NCBI GenBank assembly: GCA_022570795.1
Contig: JAKUDP010000001.1
Span: forward strand, 3,906,001-3,970,000
Origin: Sphaerulina vaccinii
Lineage: Eukaryota; Ascomycota; Dothideomycetes; Mycosphaerellales; Mycosphaerellaceae
DNA length: 64,000 nucleotides
Direction: 5' to 3'
The position numbers were made by a program, and so were the translations under genes. The notes under the pieces are model-generated. The model did not search any database. It saw only the letters and a program-made list of their open reading frames with translations, and was not told where the DNA came from. This document shows positions 1 through 11,934 of the stretch, piece by piece. Within the stretch, counting starts at the first letter, position 1; every line of letters starts with the position of its first letter.

Positions 1-1729
1 TGGCTAGACTCTGGCGATGCTTCAGCAGTCGGTTCCTTCTACCCACAAGGAGTGGTGAGACAGCCTCTATTACAACAGAGCCAGCTTTTCCAAACTATTC
101 ACGAGCTGGATTTTAGCAGTAAGGGCTGGTCTTGTGGGGCACTAATCATTGAAGATCAGGAGCTAGACCTGAGGATGATGTGTGAACTGGGAGATTGACT
201 TTCAATTAGACCCCAGGTCTTCGTTGATTTTGTAACTCCGCCAGAGGTCCCTCTCAATCCGAACGTCAGGCGATTCCCTCCGGGAGGGCACTACAGCTGG
301 CAGCTGGACGGCGTGCTTGTCGCAGACTCTGAGGCGCACTGGAGACTTGAGGACATTTCATACGAGCTGCCTTTCCCCGCGTCCGCTCATATTCGGGTTT
401 GTGTCACGAAAGTCGAGGCAAAATCATTGGAATGAAGGAGTGCACTTCCTCAAGCTGATGTGGACGAGGAAGACTCGTTCTGTAAGTGTTTTCGCACTGG
501 CAATGGTCAGTAAACGAAGGCTGACCATCGATAAGTCCTTGTACTATTCAAGAGTGCGAGTGAGGCACTTGACAAGGCACTTGAGAAGCCCGACTCGTAT
601 CGAGCAGTCATTCCTGTTGAGGCTTCAGGTGGACTCTTTGCGACATCAACTCTCGGACCAACACTGTCAGCTTTCTTTGCAGAGGCGTGGAACATGCGAT
701 GGCTGTCCACATTAACTACGGACGGCGTAGGCGTAGAGTTCTTTGCTATGCGCAACTTCCTTATCTGGAATCTTGCACTTTCAGCTTCGATCATAAGGAT
801 CGAGAATCTGGCTTTACGATACCGTGCGTTAGATTACGAGCTCCTTGAGTTGTCCGATGCGGAAGCATTGGATCGCATCAAAAAGTCTCGGGCGGTTGTT
901 GGTCATCTTCGTAAAGACATGACAAACACAAGGCGAGCCGTGGAGAGAGACTGGCTACAGGATACATATAAATCCATGAAAGAGCAGAACCGCCATGCCG
1001 GAGCAGAAGAGCTAAGCCCTCGTCAGCTCGCCGGCTCCTCTGTAGAGGCGGAATGGATTTGGGATTTGGATCGATGGAGAAGCCGCTAAGCTCCTGAAGC
1101 CACTTAACGAGAATCTCCAACTAGTCGTCGCGCAGATCTCAATCGAGCAGACTGCTGCCTCCGACAGACTGGCAGAGCAAGGCATCAAGGAGTGCGCCGC
1201 TGCTAACAAACTCGCTGAACGTTAACTGGAGCTATCTAGACGCTCAGCTGAACTAGCAGATATCATGGCGAAGGACTCTGCGATCAGTATCAAGAACGGC
1301 GAACGCGCTACCCTACTCACTCTGCTCGCTGCCATCTACTTGCCTTTGACGTTAGCTACGGGCATATTTGGTATGAATATCAAAGAGATCGGGTCAGACA
1401 ATTCGCCGAGGGCGTGGCAAGTTGTTGTAGTCTCAATCTGCCTAACGATTCTCTCCGGGTCTATAGCCTGGCTCTCATTCACGAAAAGGAATGAGATCGA
1501 CAAGCCGTGGAAGATGAAATTGCATAGACTCACGTGGAAATGGTGGGGCAACATTCGTGAAGACAAGAAGCCTTCTGATTTGCGTAAATCGCCAAAATTT
1601 GCCCATTGTTCACAAGGAGACGAGTGGTGTTCGGACTGTGGGAGAAGACATTGCACGGTAGAAGTAGAAGTCATCGCTCTCGAGGCTCGCGGCAGATGCC
1701 GAGATCTTCGACGATTCTCTACGGAGTGA
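1..1729 (+). pseudogene. CorA-like Mg2+ transporter-type protein, 5'-truncated by the window edge and broken
   Basis: Frame 1 is open from the window edge to an intron at 482-535 (GTAAGT...CTGAC...AG) and resumes in the same frame to about 1069. Frame 2 then carries the rest: a charged coiled-coil-like stretch, the motif YLPLTLATGIFGMNIKEI with the CorA-family Gly-Met-Asn signature after the first membrane helix (about 1313-1390), and a second hydrophobic helix near 1415-1480. CorA proteins are membrane divalent-cation channels; many fungal accessory relatives have a soluble N-terminal domain and this two-helix end. The gene is damaged: TGA at 196 and 433, a frame change near 1069-1082, and TAA at 1223, all inside sequence that otherwise reads continuously. 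The stops are of the kind C-to-T change makes (CGA to TGA, CAA to TAA). The family call is good; the exact start and end are not visible. Confidence 0.72.
482..535 (+). other. Intron in the CorA-like gene
   Basis: This is a GTAAGT donor, a GCTGAC branch-like site and an ATAAG acceptor over 54 bp. Removing it joins two frame-1 segments without shifting frame, which supports reading 1-1069 as one ancestral gene. Confidence 0.65.
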
Positions 1730-1739
1730 ACTCCCTCGA

Positions 1740-2343
1740 GCGAAGAACGATGCACGGATAAACCACTGGATGAAATACAACGACGGCCTTCTTGTGCGAT
1801 GCTCGCAAGCATACAGTGCAAATCACAGATGACGAGATCAACGATTGACCTATTGAGGACATTGCTCTCATGAGCATCCCAACACCTAGCATGGACACGC
1901 AGCACTGGTACATGACAAGACAGCCAAGCTCATTCACGAAATGTCCAGCAACAGCCGAGCTTCCATTTCAAATCACAGAACCTCCAGGCTGTCGCTCAAT
2001 CGCCATGTCTCAAACTACCTCCACCGGCCACCTCATCCTGATCACTCTCCTCATGATCATATCAGCAACCCACGTCCTAGCATGCAACATCAGAGCAGTA
2101 TGTCAACATGACTTCGCCCCAGCGTCTGTTCTGATACTCTTCACAGGACTGCACCGGCCGTTTCTACACCGAATGCATGATTTGTACTGTCAACAAAGTA
2201 GTATGAAATTGTACGAGTGGAAGCGAATGCCAGTATCCGCCTTTTCCGGGTTGAACGCCATGCAAAGACATCCCTTCCTTCTGGCAGTCTTTCAATCTCT
2301 CAATCTCATCATTATTGCCACACGCACACCTTCCGACCGTGCA
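1740..2343. other. Interval without a supported gene
   Basis: The stretch is GC-normal and carries overlapping open frames in several directions, none with recognisable domains. A frame around 1690-1830 reads like degraded coding sequence, perhaps the tail of the CorA-like gene or a lost neighbour, but nothing firm can be said. Confidence 0.3.
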
Positions 2344-2592
2344 ATGTCGGATGCTGAGGAAGTCGAGTATGATGAGTCCGATGCCGGCTTGCTGTCCATC
2401 TCAGAGACACAGGACCTGTGCAACATTTCGTATTCCCGAGATGCTACAGTACGGGCATTCGAGGATTATTTCCAGTTTCTGACCCACATGTATCTGGATT
2501 CAGAGTATGTGGTGCACCCACCCGCAGGCGGTTGGCCAGAGATCACTACCACGACTATGGCGCCCTTTCACAAGACAGACGAGGTCGTTTAG
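2344..2592 (+). pseudogene. Conserved fungal protein of unknown function, C-terminus cut by TAG and the repeat boundary
   Basis: From the ATG at 2344 the frame reads an acidic N-terminus (MSDAEEVEYDE) followed by a segment rich in aromatic residues, FEDYFQFLTHMYLDSE, then PPAGGWPEI and KTDEVV. From memory this resembles a widespread uncharacterised family of small fungal proteins that continues after KTDEVV with LLRHLPYIR; I do not know a name for it. Here a TAG at 2590 interrupts, and the same frame continues with LLRRLPYIRK up to about 2645, where the AT-rich block begins. The stop fits CAG to TAG. Open frame extends upstream to 1870, but that part has no recognisable features and is probably not coding. 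The gene appears inactivated at the edge of the repeat block. Confidence 0.5.
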
Positions 2593-2645
2593 CTCCTGCG
2601 TCGCCTCCCGTATATACGGAAGCATCGTGGGAAAACGATTTATAG

Positions 2646-2666
2646 CAGTGCGCTTGTTGGTCCGGT
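2646..2666 (+). repeat. 21-bp boundary motif, inverted partner at 62,549-62,569
   Basis: The motif ends in GCTTGTTGGTCCGGTT and lies exactly where GC-normal sequence gives way to AT-rich repeat DNA. The same motif with one C/T difference occurs on the opposite strand at 62,549-62,569, at the other outer edge of the repeat territory. It may be the terminal inverted repeat of a DNA transposon family; no transposase was recognised. Confidence 0.5.
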
Positions 2667-2689
2667 TGGTTTGATTGAACTATAAGTAG

Positions 2690-3093
2690 TAAACCAAACT
2701 AACTATTTCTCTGTCGATTGCAAGACTATATAGACTATAATTATTACTATAAAAAGGTATAGTTAATCTACTATTTCTTCGTTGCTATTACTATATTTTA
2801 AGCCTTTACTATTACTTTTAATTTTAATACTTATAGGTAATTTTTTAGCTTCTTTATCTACTTCTATAATAGCTTCTTCTATATTAAATACTTTCTCTAT
2901 TATACTATTCTTAGAGTTCTATTATACTTATAGTAGACTATACTAGCTATATAGATAGATATATACTTCTATAATATTATTATTAAGTACTAAGTAGTAG
3001 TAGATAAATAGATTATAACTAGTAGAAAAACTATACTCTAGTATATTATTTATAAAAAGTATTATAAAATAGTCGAATATAAAAATAGTAAGC
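2690..3093. other. RIP-degraded filler, no gene
   Basis: AT-rich sequence between the boundary motif and the first Gypsy LTR. A GTTTGGTTT/AAACCAAAC-type self-complementary stretch lies at about 2664-2702. No element could be assigned. Confidence 0.4.
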
Positions 3094-3098
3094 TCTAG

Positions 3099-3262
3099 TA
3101 TAATAGATTAAATATAGTAGTCTATAGTACCTAATACTTTAAATTAAAAATCTAATATTAAAAAAGAAAAGAGAGTCTAACTTCTAACTTTCTAAAAAAT
3201 AAAAAAATATCTTAGAATTAGTTATTTTTAGTAAAGCTAACTTATAGGCCTAGCCTATAATA
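3099..3262 (-). repeat. 3' LTR of Gypsy copy 1
   Basis: 164 bp, matching 8,518-8,681 and the reverse complement of the LTRs of copy 2. On the minus strand it is preceded by a purine-rich AGGAGAGGGG tract (about 3,266-3,280), the expected plus-strand primer site. Confidence 0.88.
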
Positions 3263-6200
3263 TTACCCCTCTCCTTATAGAATAGTATCTATTATATCTA
3301 TATTGCTAGAGTCTTTGTAGGTCTAGTAAATACTATTTATACTATACTATCTTAGCGCAAATTTGTAGTAGTTTATAGAGGAGAACTATTATTCTCCTCT
3401 ATATTTCTATATAGTTCTTTAAAATATTTAAGTATAACTATATTCTTAAAGTTATATAAAGAGCTCTATATAGAAGTAGTATACTCTACCTATTTAATAT
3501 ATACTTTCTTCTAAAAACTTCTACTAACTTGTTTTATTTAGTAATAGAGGATAGCTTTAATACTATACTTATTAATCCTCTTTTTATTTATAATTGCTAT
3601 AGGCTATATATTATCTACTTTTTATAACTTAAGTAGGTTAGTAGAAGTAGAGTATAGTAGAATAGTATAAAACCTTTTAAATACTCTATATAGTATATCT
3701 AATTCGATAAAATAAAATAAACTAGAAAACGTCGAGATAACTATATATTTCGAAAGTATAAATCTAGTCGAGTTTCTTTATTAGTTAATTAGTAGTAATA
3801 TTTTTTAGATTTAGCTAGACTTTATCTCTAATATAGTAAGTAATAGAGGCTACTCGAGATTAATTAGTATAAAACTCTTATTATTATTATATTATAGCTA
3901 TTACTAAATAAGCGAAGTCGCGTACTTGCTATAGCTTCTAAATAATAGCTTTACCTTTCTTCTAAGAGTTAAAGAGGTTTATATTCTTATTAAGTTCTAC
4001 TATTTCTATATTTTAGAGATAGTATCTATAGAATAGAAAAAAGGGAGAAATGCCTATTATTATAAGTATTCTACTATCTAGAGTAATAGATGCTAGAGAT
4101 AGCTACTTGCTCTAATCTACTTAGTTATATACTATAAAGGCCTAGAAGTATATCTCTATTTCCTAATTATATCTTTTTATAGAACTATCTATTTTAGAAT
4201 AGTAGGCTATTAAAAGCTTTCGAGTAATATATAAAAGTTTATAAAGTTGTTACTAAAGTCTATTAATAAATTATACTTCTCTATTAGAAATAATACTTAA
4301 AGAGAGCTAGTAAATAGATATATACTAGTCGATAATAAAGCGAGATAGTCTATATATATTAAACTAGCTAGGTAGTATATAGAGAAATATATTACTCTTA
4401 CTAAGATAATCTATAATAATAAAAATAGTAGTTAATATATTATTCTTATTTAGTAGAAGATCTATAATAAAGTCTATAGAGATATTAGTCTATATATAAT
4501 TAGGAGTTAGGAGGGGCTTTAGAAGGCCTTTCTTTCTATCTCTCTATATTATAAACTAACTATAGATAGTATAGTTATATATAAAATATCGAACTTGTAT
4601 TTTATTTCTATCTAAAAGAACTATTAGAAAAGGTAGTTAATAGTAGTATTTTAGCTAGTATAGCTACTAAGAATAGAGTTATAAAGTTTCTAGATAACTT
4701 AGGTAGTAAGTAGTTTATAAGAGGGCAACTAGATATAGTCTCGAAAGTATAGTAGTCTATTCTAAATTTTATATTCTCTAATAGAGAGGTAGAGGTTTAG
4801 TTCTATAAGAAAGGAATATCTACTTTCTTCTACTACTACTTATACTTATTAATAGGCCTATCTATATTTAGTATTAAAGGCCTAGCTCTATAGGTTTTAT
4901 AGTTTATTATTATTAGTAAATAGACTAGTCTATTCTTTAGTAGTTATAGATAGTACTCGTATCTCGAGGGAAAGTAATATAGTATATCTATTTATAAGCC
5001 TATTATCGGTCGAATTCTTAGAGATATTCTAGTCTCTACAAAATAGAGTATCTAGAACTATAGTATCTTTTCTAGGTTAGTAAACTAGTTTTACCTAGAA
5101 TAGAGCTAAGAAGTTAGACTATTAGACCTATTATTTACTTAGATACTTCTTTATAAAAAAAGGTTCTAGGTTCTTATAGTTAGTTAAAACTTCGAAAGTA
5201 TTAGATAGTCCTTATAACTCTAAGTCCTATTCTTTAATATATTTAACTATAGTAAGAAGTTCTTTATTATAAATATTATAGTTCGCTTCTACTAGAGTAT
5301 ATTATTAGGAAAAGAAGGTAATAGAGCGCTATTACTATATAATAGAGTTATACTAATAGAGGGCGCCTCTAATAGCCTATCTAGAAGAATTAGGCTCTAC
5401 TTATATTATTTAGTCTAGGTTGTATAAGGATAATACTAGCCTATTTATAAAGGCGTCTTTTAAATATTTAAAAATAGTTACCTATTTATCTATTTATTAG
5501 AACCCGACCCCTTTCTTTATAAGGTCGAGAAGAAGTTTAGTAAAGTTAGTATAGTTCTATATAAAGATCTAATAGTAATTAGCAAAGCTAAGGAATAAAT
5601 AAACTTCTTAGATAGTTATTAGCTTCTCCTAGTTTATAATAGTAGCTACCTTCTTAGAATCTATTCTAACTCTAATACTAATCTTAATAATATATTCTAA
5701 GTACTTTATCGATTTTGTCTCAAACTTATATTTACTAATATCTAGTATTAGGCTATTTTCGGTAAGCCTATTAATAATACTCTTTACCTTCTCTTAGTAG
5801 TTTTAGAGGGATCTACTCGAGAAGATAAGGATATTATTAATATATACTATATAAAAGTTATTAAGAAATTCTTTTAAAATCTAGTTTAAAAACTTCTAGA
5901 AGGTAGTAGGTATACTAGTTAGCCTAAAGGGGCAAACTTTCTATTCGAATAATTTATAGTATATTTAGAAAGTAGTCTTCTATTTATCTCTCTCTATAAT
6001 TCTAATATAGTAGAATATAGTTAAAATATTAAGCTTTATAAGCTACTTAGCCTTACTAAAAGAGGCGAGAGTCTCTTTTATAAGAGGTAGTAGATATTAA
6101 TTCTTAATAGTAATAGTATTAAGACTTCGATAGTTAATATAAAAATATAGGCCTCCTCTAGGTTTCTTAGTAAAGAAAATAGAAGCTATAGTAGAAGATT

Positions 6201-8260
6201 TACTTATATAAATAAAATTTCTATCTAGTAAGAATATAAAAGTTCTCTATAATATAAGTAGCTTGTTCTAAGTTATATTATAAAAAGGTCCCTATAGAGG
6301 TTGTTTTTCTTTACTATTTTCGTCTTTCTCTAGAGGTATCTTATAGTTAAATCTAAGTCTCTAAAAAGCTAAAGTACTTTTATTCTTAGAAATTAGAAGA
6401 AAAGCTTTTATATATTCTCGATAGTATAGGAGTAATTACTTAAGAACGTCCTCTTCTATAAAAGGAGTCTTTACTTTTAAAGCCTTTTTAATATCTAGAA
6501 AGAAAGCTATAAATAGTTAGATACTATTCTAAAATTTCTATATATTTTTTTTATTTAAAAAAAAGGCCTATATTCTAAATATAGTAGTAGAGATTATAGT
6601 AATCTAAGTAGTATTAGTATAGGATTCTCTTATAGGCTTCTCTTTATATAGGAAGCTTATTCTATTTATAAATTTAAAGTAGTTTATTATATTATTTATT
6701 TATATATTTTTATAAAAAAGGAATAGCTACCTAAGAATTAAATCTTCTACTAAGTTTAGTATAGTATAGATAAAAGTATCTACCTTATACCTACTAATAT
6801 TAAAAAAGAACTTTATAACCTAGAAAATTCTTTTATTTCTAGAGAATTCTTATATACTAGTAACTTACTAATAGAATATATTAATAATAGGTAGATAGAG
6901 CTTCTTAGCTAGTTGTTTATTTATTAAATAGTATAACTAGCTACCTTAGTCGAGGAGGGAGAATATAGTTATATAGTTATTAATAATTATAGTAGAATAG
7001 AAGAGGAGTATTTCTATCTTTAGTTAAAACTAATTCTATTCTACTTTTATTAGACTCTACCTCTACTAATAACTTCTAGTAGAGGCTACTCTTTCTCCGA
7101 ATTCTCTTCTATAGACTCTACTTCTATTACTCTACTCGAGACGTCCCTATTCTCCTTTATTATACTCTAAATATATATAACTTATATAGTATTTAGGTTT
7201 TATATAGGTAAAAGAAAATATTATTAGATTATATTTTTTTTTTTTCTATAATAAAAGTAAAGATTCTTATTTCTTTTTTCTTAAATTATAAAGAGTTCTA
7301 TCTACTTTATATACTTTTTATCTAAAGACTCGAAGTAGTTTATATATACCTAATCTATTATATTTCTATTATCTATTTTCTTAGTAGAAGAGCTTAACTC
7401 TAGAGAGGCTTAATATATTATTAAGTACTAGAGGTTCGATAGAGTACTACCTATTATTAGGAGATTCTTAGTAAAGGTAATATACCTATTAGGGAGGTTT
7501 AATATATATAGAATAAAAGCTCTTTTTATTTTATTATTAAAAAAGTTTTCGAGGAATACTATCTAGACTCTATCTTTCCTATTATTAATTACTTTACTAG
7601 TAAAGCCTATATTTGCAAGTACTACTTTAAAGTATAGAAAGTAGTTTATAACTATTTCTTTATCCTTTTAATATATAGTACTTAGGGACTAGAGGGCATA
7701 GCGTTGCTAGTTTGCGTCTCTATAGATACTATTAAAATAGAAGAGAAAGGCTTCTATACTTCTAATACCTATTTTAATTACTTTATAAATAGTTATCCTT
7801 ACTATCTTAATAGTATCTTCTTCGATATAACTTATAAAGTAAAGAAACTTCTAAAAGTTATTACTAACTACTTCTCTATTAATCTAGAGCTTTACTTTTA
7901 CTACTAAAAACTAATCTTTCTAATCTATTCTCTTTCTACTAAATATTCTAAGTATAGGAACTCTTTCTTTTAGTTATTATTATACTATTAACTCTATATC
8001 TATAGGAGGTAGTATAGATACTAGTATCTCTTTCTATATTATATAAAAACTATATATTATTATTACTATTATTATCGGTATAGGCTATATCTAGGCAAGC
8101 CTCTATTCTATATCTAACTATATAGCCTATTCTAGTTCTAGAGCTTATACTATTCTATTAATTTATTTATTCTAAGCTATAAGTTTAGTATAGAACTTTT
8201 ATATTAGTTATATATATATATTACTAATAGCGCGCTTAATCTCCTTCTATTCTATTCTAA

Positions 8261-8494
8261 TAATAACTCGAAGAAGAGTTTATAATAACTTCTAAAAAGT
8301 TCTATTTATAGTAGTAACTTAAGAAGAGTCTATAATAACTTCGAGAAGTCCTATTTATAGTAGTAACTTAAGAAGAGTCTATAATAACTTCTAAGAAGTC
8401 CTATTTATAGTAGTAACTCGAGAAGAGTCTATAATAACTTCTAAGAAGTCCTATTTATAGTAGTAACTTAAGAAGAGTTTATAATATTAATTCT
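8261..8494 (-). repeat. 50-bp minisatellite in Gypsy leader, about 4 units
   Basis: A unit built around CTATTTATAGTAGTAACT and AAGAGTCTATAATAACTTC repeats about four times just inside the 5' LTR. Copy 2 carries about eight units of the same repeat at 44,735-45,160. Confidence 0.8.
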
Positions 8495-8517
8495 ACTAGA
8501 AAAGAAATATTAGATAA

Positions 8518-8681
8518 TATAATAGATTAAATATAGTAGTCTATAGTACCTAATACTTTAGATTAAAGATCTAATATTAAAGAAAGAAAGAGAGTCTAAC
8601 TTCTAACTTTCTAGAGAATAAAGAAATATCTTAGAATTAGTTATTTTTAGTAAAGCTAACTTATAGGCCTAGCCTATAATA
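8518..8681 (-). repeat. 5' LTR of Gypsy copy 1
   Basis: 164 bp, paired with 3,099-3,262. Differences between the two LTRs are mostly A/G or C/T, as expected from RIP acting after insertion. Confidence 0.88.
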
Positions 8682-8686
8682 TCTAG

Positions 8687-11681
8687 TTACTTCTTTTTAT
8701 AGTTAATCTAGTACTAGATAATATTAAACTTTTTACTAGCTATTTTAACTATATAGTTAGTAGTAAAATAGGCTTTAAAATTATTTATAAATATATACTA
8801 AATTAGTATTTTTTTAAAATATTTAAAGCTATATAATATAATTTTTTTTAGCTTTTATTAAAAATAGATAGCTAATCTATTAATATTTTAATACTAAATA
8901 CTATAGATATATATAAAATATAGCTAAGTAATATAGTAGCTACTAATAAAATATATAATACTCTTTTAAAGTACTATAACTATATATAGTATAAAACTAA
9001 AAAATATTTTAAAAAATATAATAATATATTTATATACTATATTACTATTATTCTTAATTCTATACTAAAAATAATCTAGTTTAAAAAGTACTAGAAGCTT
9101 CTAGAAAATTCTAAAAATAGTATACTACTAAATCTATATATTGAATAGATAGAAGATCTAGTATAAAAAGTCTAAATAACTAAGTATCTACTAGCTACTA
9201 TTATAAAGTAATATATCTACTTATAATTAAAAAAAAGCTAATAAAAATATTTTATATAGTATTCTTTATTAAAAAAGTAGGCTTTTATACTATAGACAAA
9301 TAGTATTCTTAGTAAAGCTATAAGGCTATAGACTTTTAGATTTTTTAAATAGGCTATAAATAGAAATTATAATAGTATATTTTCTTTTTATAAATAATTT
9401 AATTAAAGCTATAGTATTTTATTTTATACTAGAATTTAGTTTTTATTTTATTTTTCTATTATAAATTAATAATACTTTCTACTATCTACTTCTTTTTACT
9501 ATTAATAATAATAGAGTTAGATAGAGCTTTAGCCTTAGCTTAACTAGATAGTAGAAGTATATTAGAAATAAATATAAAGTACTATATATAGAATACTAGG
9601 TATATATATATACTATATAGTAATTCGAGCTTATAAAATTAGCTAGAAATAAATTTTTTTATAGTATATAGACTAGTATAATATAGGTCTAGCTTTAGTA
9701 ATAGTTAATTAGTAGTAAAGCTTTTAAAGTTAAAAAATATTCTAGTACTAGTAGTATATATAGTAGTAGGCTATTAGTATCTATTTATAGCTTCTTCTAT
9801 TTTAGTTTATTAGTATACTATTTATTTATATAAGAACTTTCTAGTATTAGTAAAATATTATATAAATACTTCTATATTATTATTATAAAAAATAGTATAG
9901 TTAGAGAAGTTATATATATCTAGTTCTATATCTAGATATAGTAAGAAGCTATAGTTAGCTTAGAATAGTAATAGTAGAATTATTTTAGATAGAGTATTAT
10001 TTAAAGCAAATTTAGAAATTAGAAGCTATATATACTAGTTATTTTACTCGTAGTTTATATAAGTATATAAATATACTTCTACTACTAGGTTAAATTATTT
10101 AGTTTAACTATTAGTCTATAGCTAGTAAGCTATTAATAGATTTCTTTTAATATATAATTACTTAGTAAAATATTTCTAGAAATTAGTAATAAACTAGCTA
10201 CTACTATCTAATACTATATTATTAGATAATCTAGATAGCTTCTAGACTTAGAAAAAGGCTTTAGTTATAAACTTAGTAGTAGTATTTTTTTAAATATTAA
10301 AATATAATATTTTATTTTAGTAAGCCTATTAATAATAATAAGAATTAAGTTATAGCTATAATTAAGTAGTAGACTAATAATAAAGTCTATAGATATATTT
10401 TTCTACTAGCTAGTAGATATTAGTAATAGTTATAGAAGGCTATATATAGTATATTTTAATAGTTTAATTTATAGGTAAGTATAATAGTTAGCTACAAAGT
10501 TATTACTATTAGTATAAAGCTTAGGCTAGTAGTATAATAATAATACTAGAGCTAGTATTTTATTATAGCTAGAGTATCTAATTATAATACTATTATAATA
10601 AAAATAAATAATATTTATATAAAAAGTATAATTACTAAAAAGTATATAGAGCTAATTATAGAAGAAGAGAAAATTATCTATAATAGAGTATTTAGATAGT
10701 AATAGTAGATAATTATATAGAAGTTTAGTACTATTAACTAAATAGTTATAAATAATATAGTAGATTTTATTATTATTAGTAGTAGAAATAGCTTTAATAT
10801 AGTAAGTAATACTATTAATATTAATAATAGAAGTAGTATATAATACTAGAGCTATAGCTTAAAAAAACTATTTAGAATATTTAGTATTATATAAGTATAT
10901 TTATATAGTATAGACTTTTTTTTTAGTTAGTTAATATAACTAAGAAGTTAATATTATATAGCTTAAAAATAGTTTAGTATTAGTAAGTATTACATAGATT
11001 ATTAGAGCCTAGCTTTAGTAAGTCTATAGTATATCTAGTAAAGCTATTAGATTTACTACTATTATAGCCTAGTTAGTAGATAATTTTAAAGTTAAAGTAT
11101 AATAGAAACTTACTCTATTTTACTTAATAGTAGTCTAATTATTTAGTAGATATATACTATTTGAAAATATAGTAGTTAGTAATAATTTTAATTAGCTTAG
11201 ATAACTATCTACTTTTAAGCTTAGATTTCTATAACTTAAAGGCTAAAACTATAGCTAGTAGTTCTTTATTATAGATTTTATAATTATATTTAGCTAGTAA
11301 TATTTTATAAAAGAAATAGATAACTAGTAACTAGCTATCTATATTAGTATACTACTAAAAAAGAATACTAGTAGCTATATAGTCTAATATATTACTTTCT
11401 ACTATTACTAGTAGCTTAGAATTATAGTAAGTAAATACTAGTAAGAAAGTAAATACTATTTTAAAAATATTAAATATAGCTTAGTAATTAGTAGTCTATT
11501 AGAATATATTAATAATTTTTTTTTTTTTTTTAGTAAGCTCTATAAGTAGCTTTATAATATATAAAAAGTTAATATAGAATATTATAAAATAATTAGTTAG
11601 ATATAATTTATATATATTTTAGAGCCTTACTAGTATCTTCTACTACTTTTTTTATTTTTATTTTTTATTTTAATAATACTA
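8687..11681 (-). mobile_element. Older, partial Gypsy-type retrotransposon relic
   Basis: On the minus strand, about 11,150-11,620 reads as a degraded Gypsy RT/RNase H junction, with a DY...YEIY.KELLAIV-like pattern recognisable through many stops. Further along, about 10,080-10,400 resembles the integrase core, with a remnant of the D...LFTS.FW pattern. No LTR pair was found, so the limits are those of the neighbouring elements: Gypsy copy 1 on the left, Copia A on the right. It differs from the two chromovirus copies and is more decayed. Family assignment rests on by-eye matching of degraded frames. Confidence 0.5.
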
Positions 11682-11686
11682 ATTAT

Positions 11687-11919
11687 TATTAGAAAGTATA
11701 GTCTAGTTAGACTATCTAAGAGACACCCTCTTAGGGATTAGATTATATAATAGTAGGTTATATAACTTATCTAATACTCTATATCTTAGAAAGAGATATA
11801 ACCTATATCTAACTAATATAATTAATATAGTTAGTTTCTATCTAATACTTCTATTTCTATTATATATTAAGACTCTTTCTATATATTATAGGTATATATA
11901 TTATTATTCTAATTTAATA
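11687..11919 (+). repeat. 5' LTR of Copia A (233 bp)
   Basis: Begins TATTAGAAAG (RIP-changed TG start) and ends with TA in place of CA. Belongs to the shorter LTR class, lacking a 14-bp segment present in B and C. Confidence 0.9.
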
Positions 11920-11934
11920 GGTTATAAGCCTAGG
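11920..11934 (+). promoter_or_regulatory. Primer-binding site of Copia A
   Basis: GGTTATAAGCCTAGG directly follows the 5' LTR. Undoing two CpA-to-TpA changes gives a sequence complementary to the CAU anticodon stem-loop of initiator tRNA-Met, the half-tRNA priming known for Drosophila copia. The same site abuts the 5' LTRs of B (25,353-25,367) and D (54,939-54,953), and C in altered form (32,489-32,503). Confidence 0.6.

Larger units (their letters stand above)
3099..8681 (-). mobile_element. Gypsy-type LTR retrotransposon relic, chromovirus, copy 1
   Basis: Two matching 164-bp LTRs (3,099-3,262 and 8,518-8,681) are flanked by the 5-bp duplication TCTAG (3,094-3,098 and 8,682-8,686), giving a 5,583-bp element. 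The body is the reverse complement of copy 2 at 44,536-56,036; for example 6,120-6,180 mirrors the reverse-transcriptase core at about 47,240. Read on the minus strand, the order is 5' LTR, a 50-bp minisatellite, gag-like sequence, RT, RNase H, integrase, a chromodomain-like end, a purine tract, and the 3' LTR. Every frame is filled with stops from CpA-to-TpA change. The element is dead but structurally complete. Confidence 0.88.

Noticed and set aside
1870..2343. N-terminal half of the 240-codon open frame ending at 2592
   Set aside because: The residues before the Met at 2344 show no pattern; only the part from 2344 resembles conserved fungal sequence.
7704..7907. 67-codon open frame in the first RIP block
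   Set aside because: It starts at one of the rare surviving ATGs, antisense to the gag region of Gypsy copy 1, and encodes only Ile/Tyr/Asn-rich sequence typical of translated RIP DNA.
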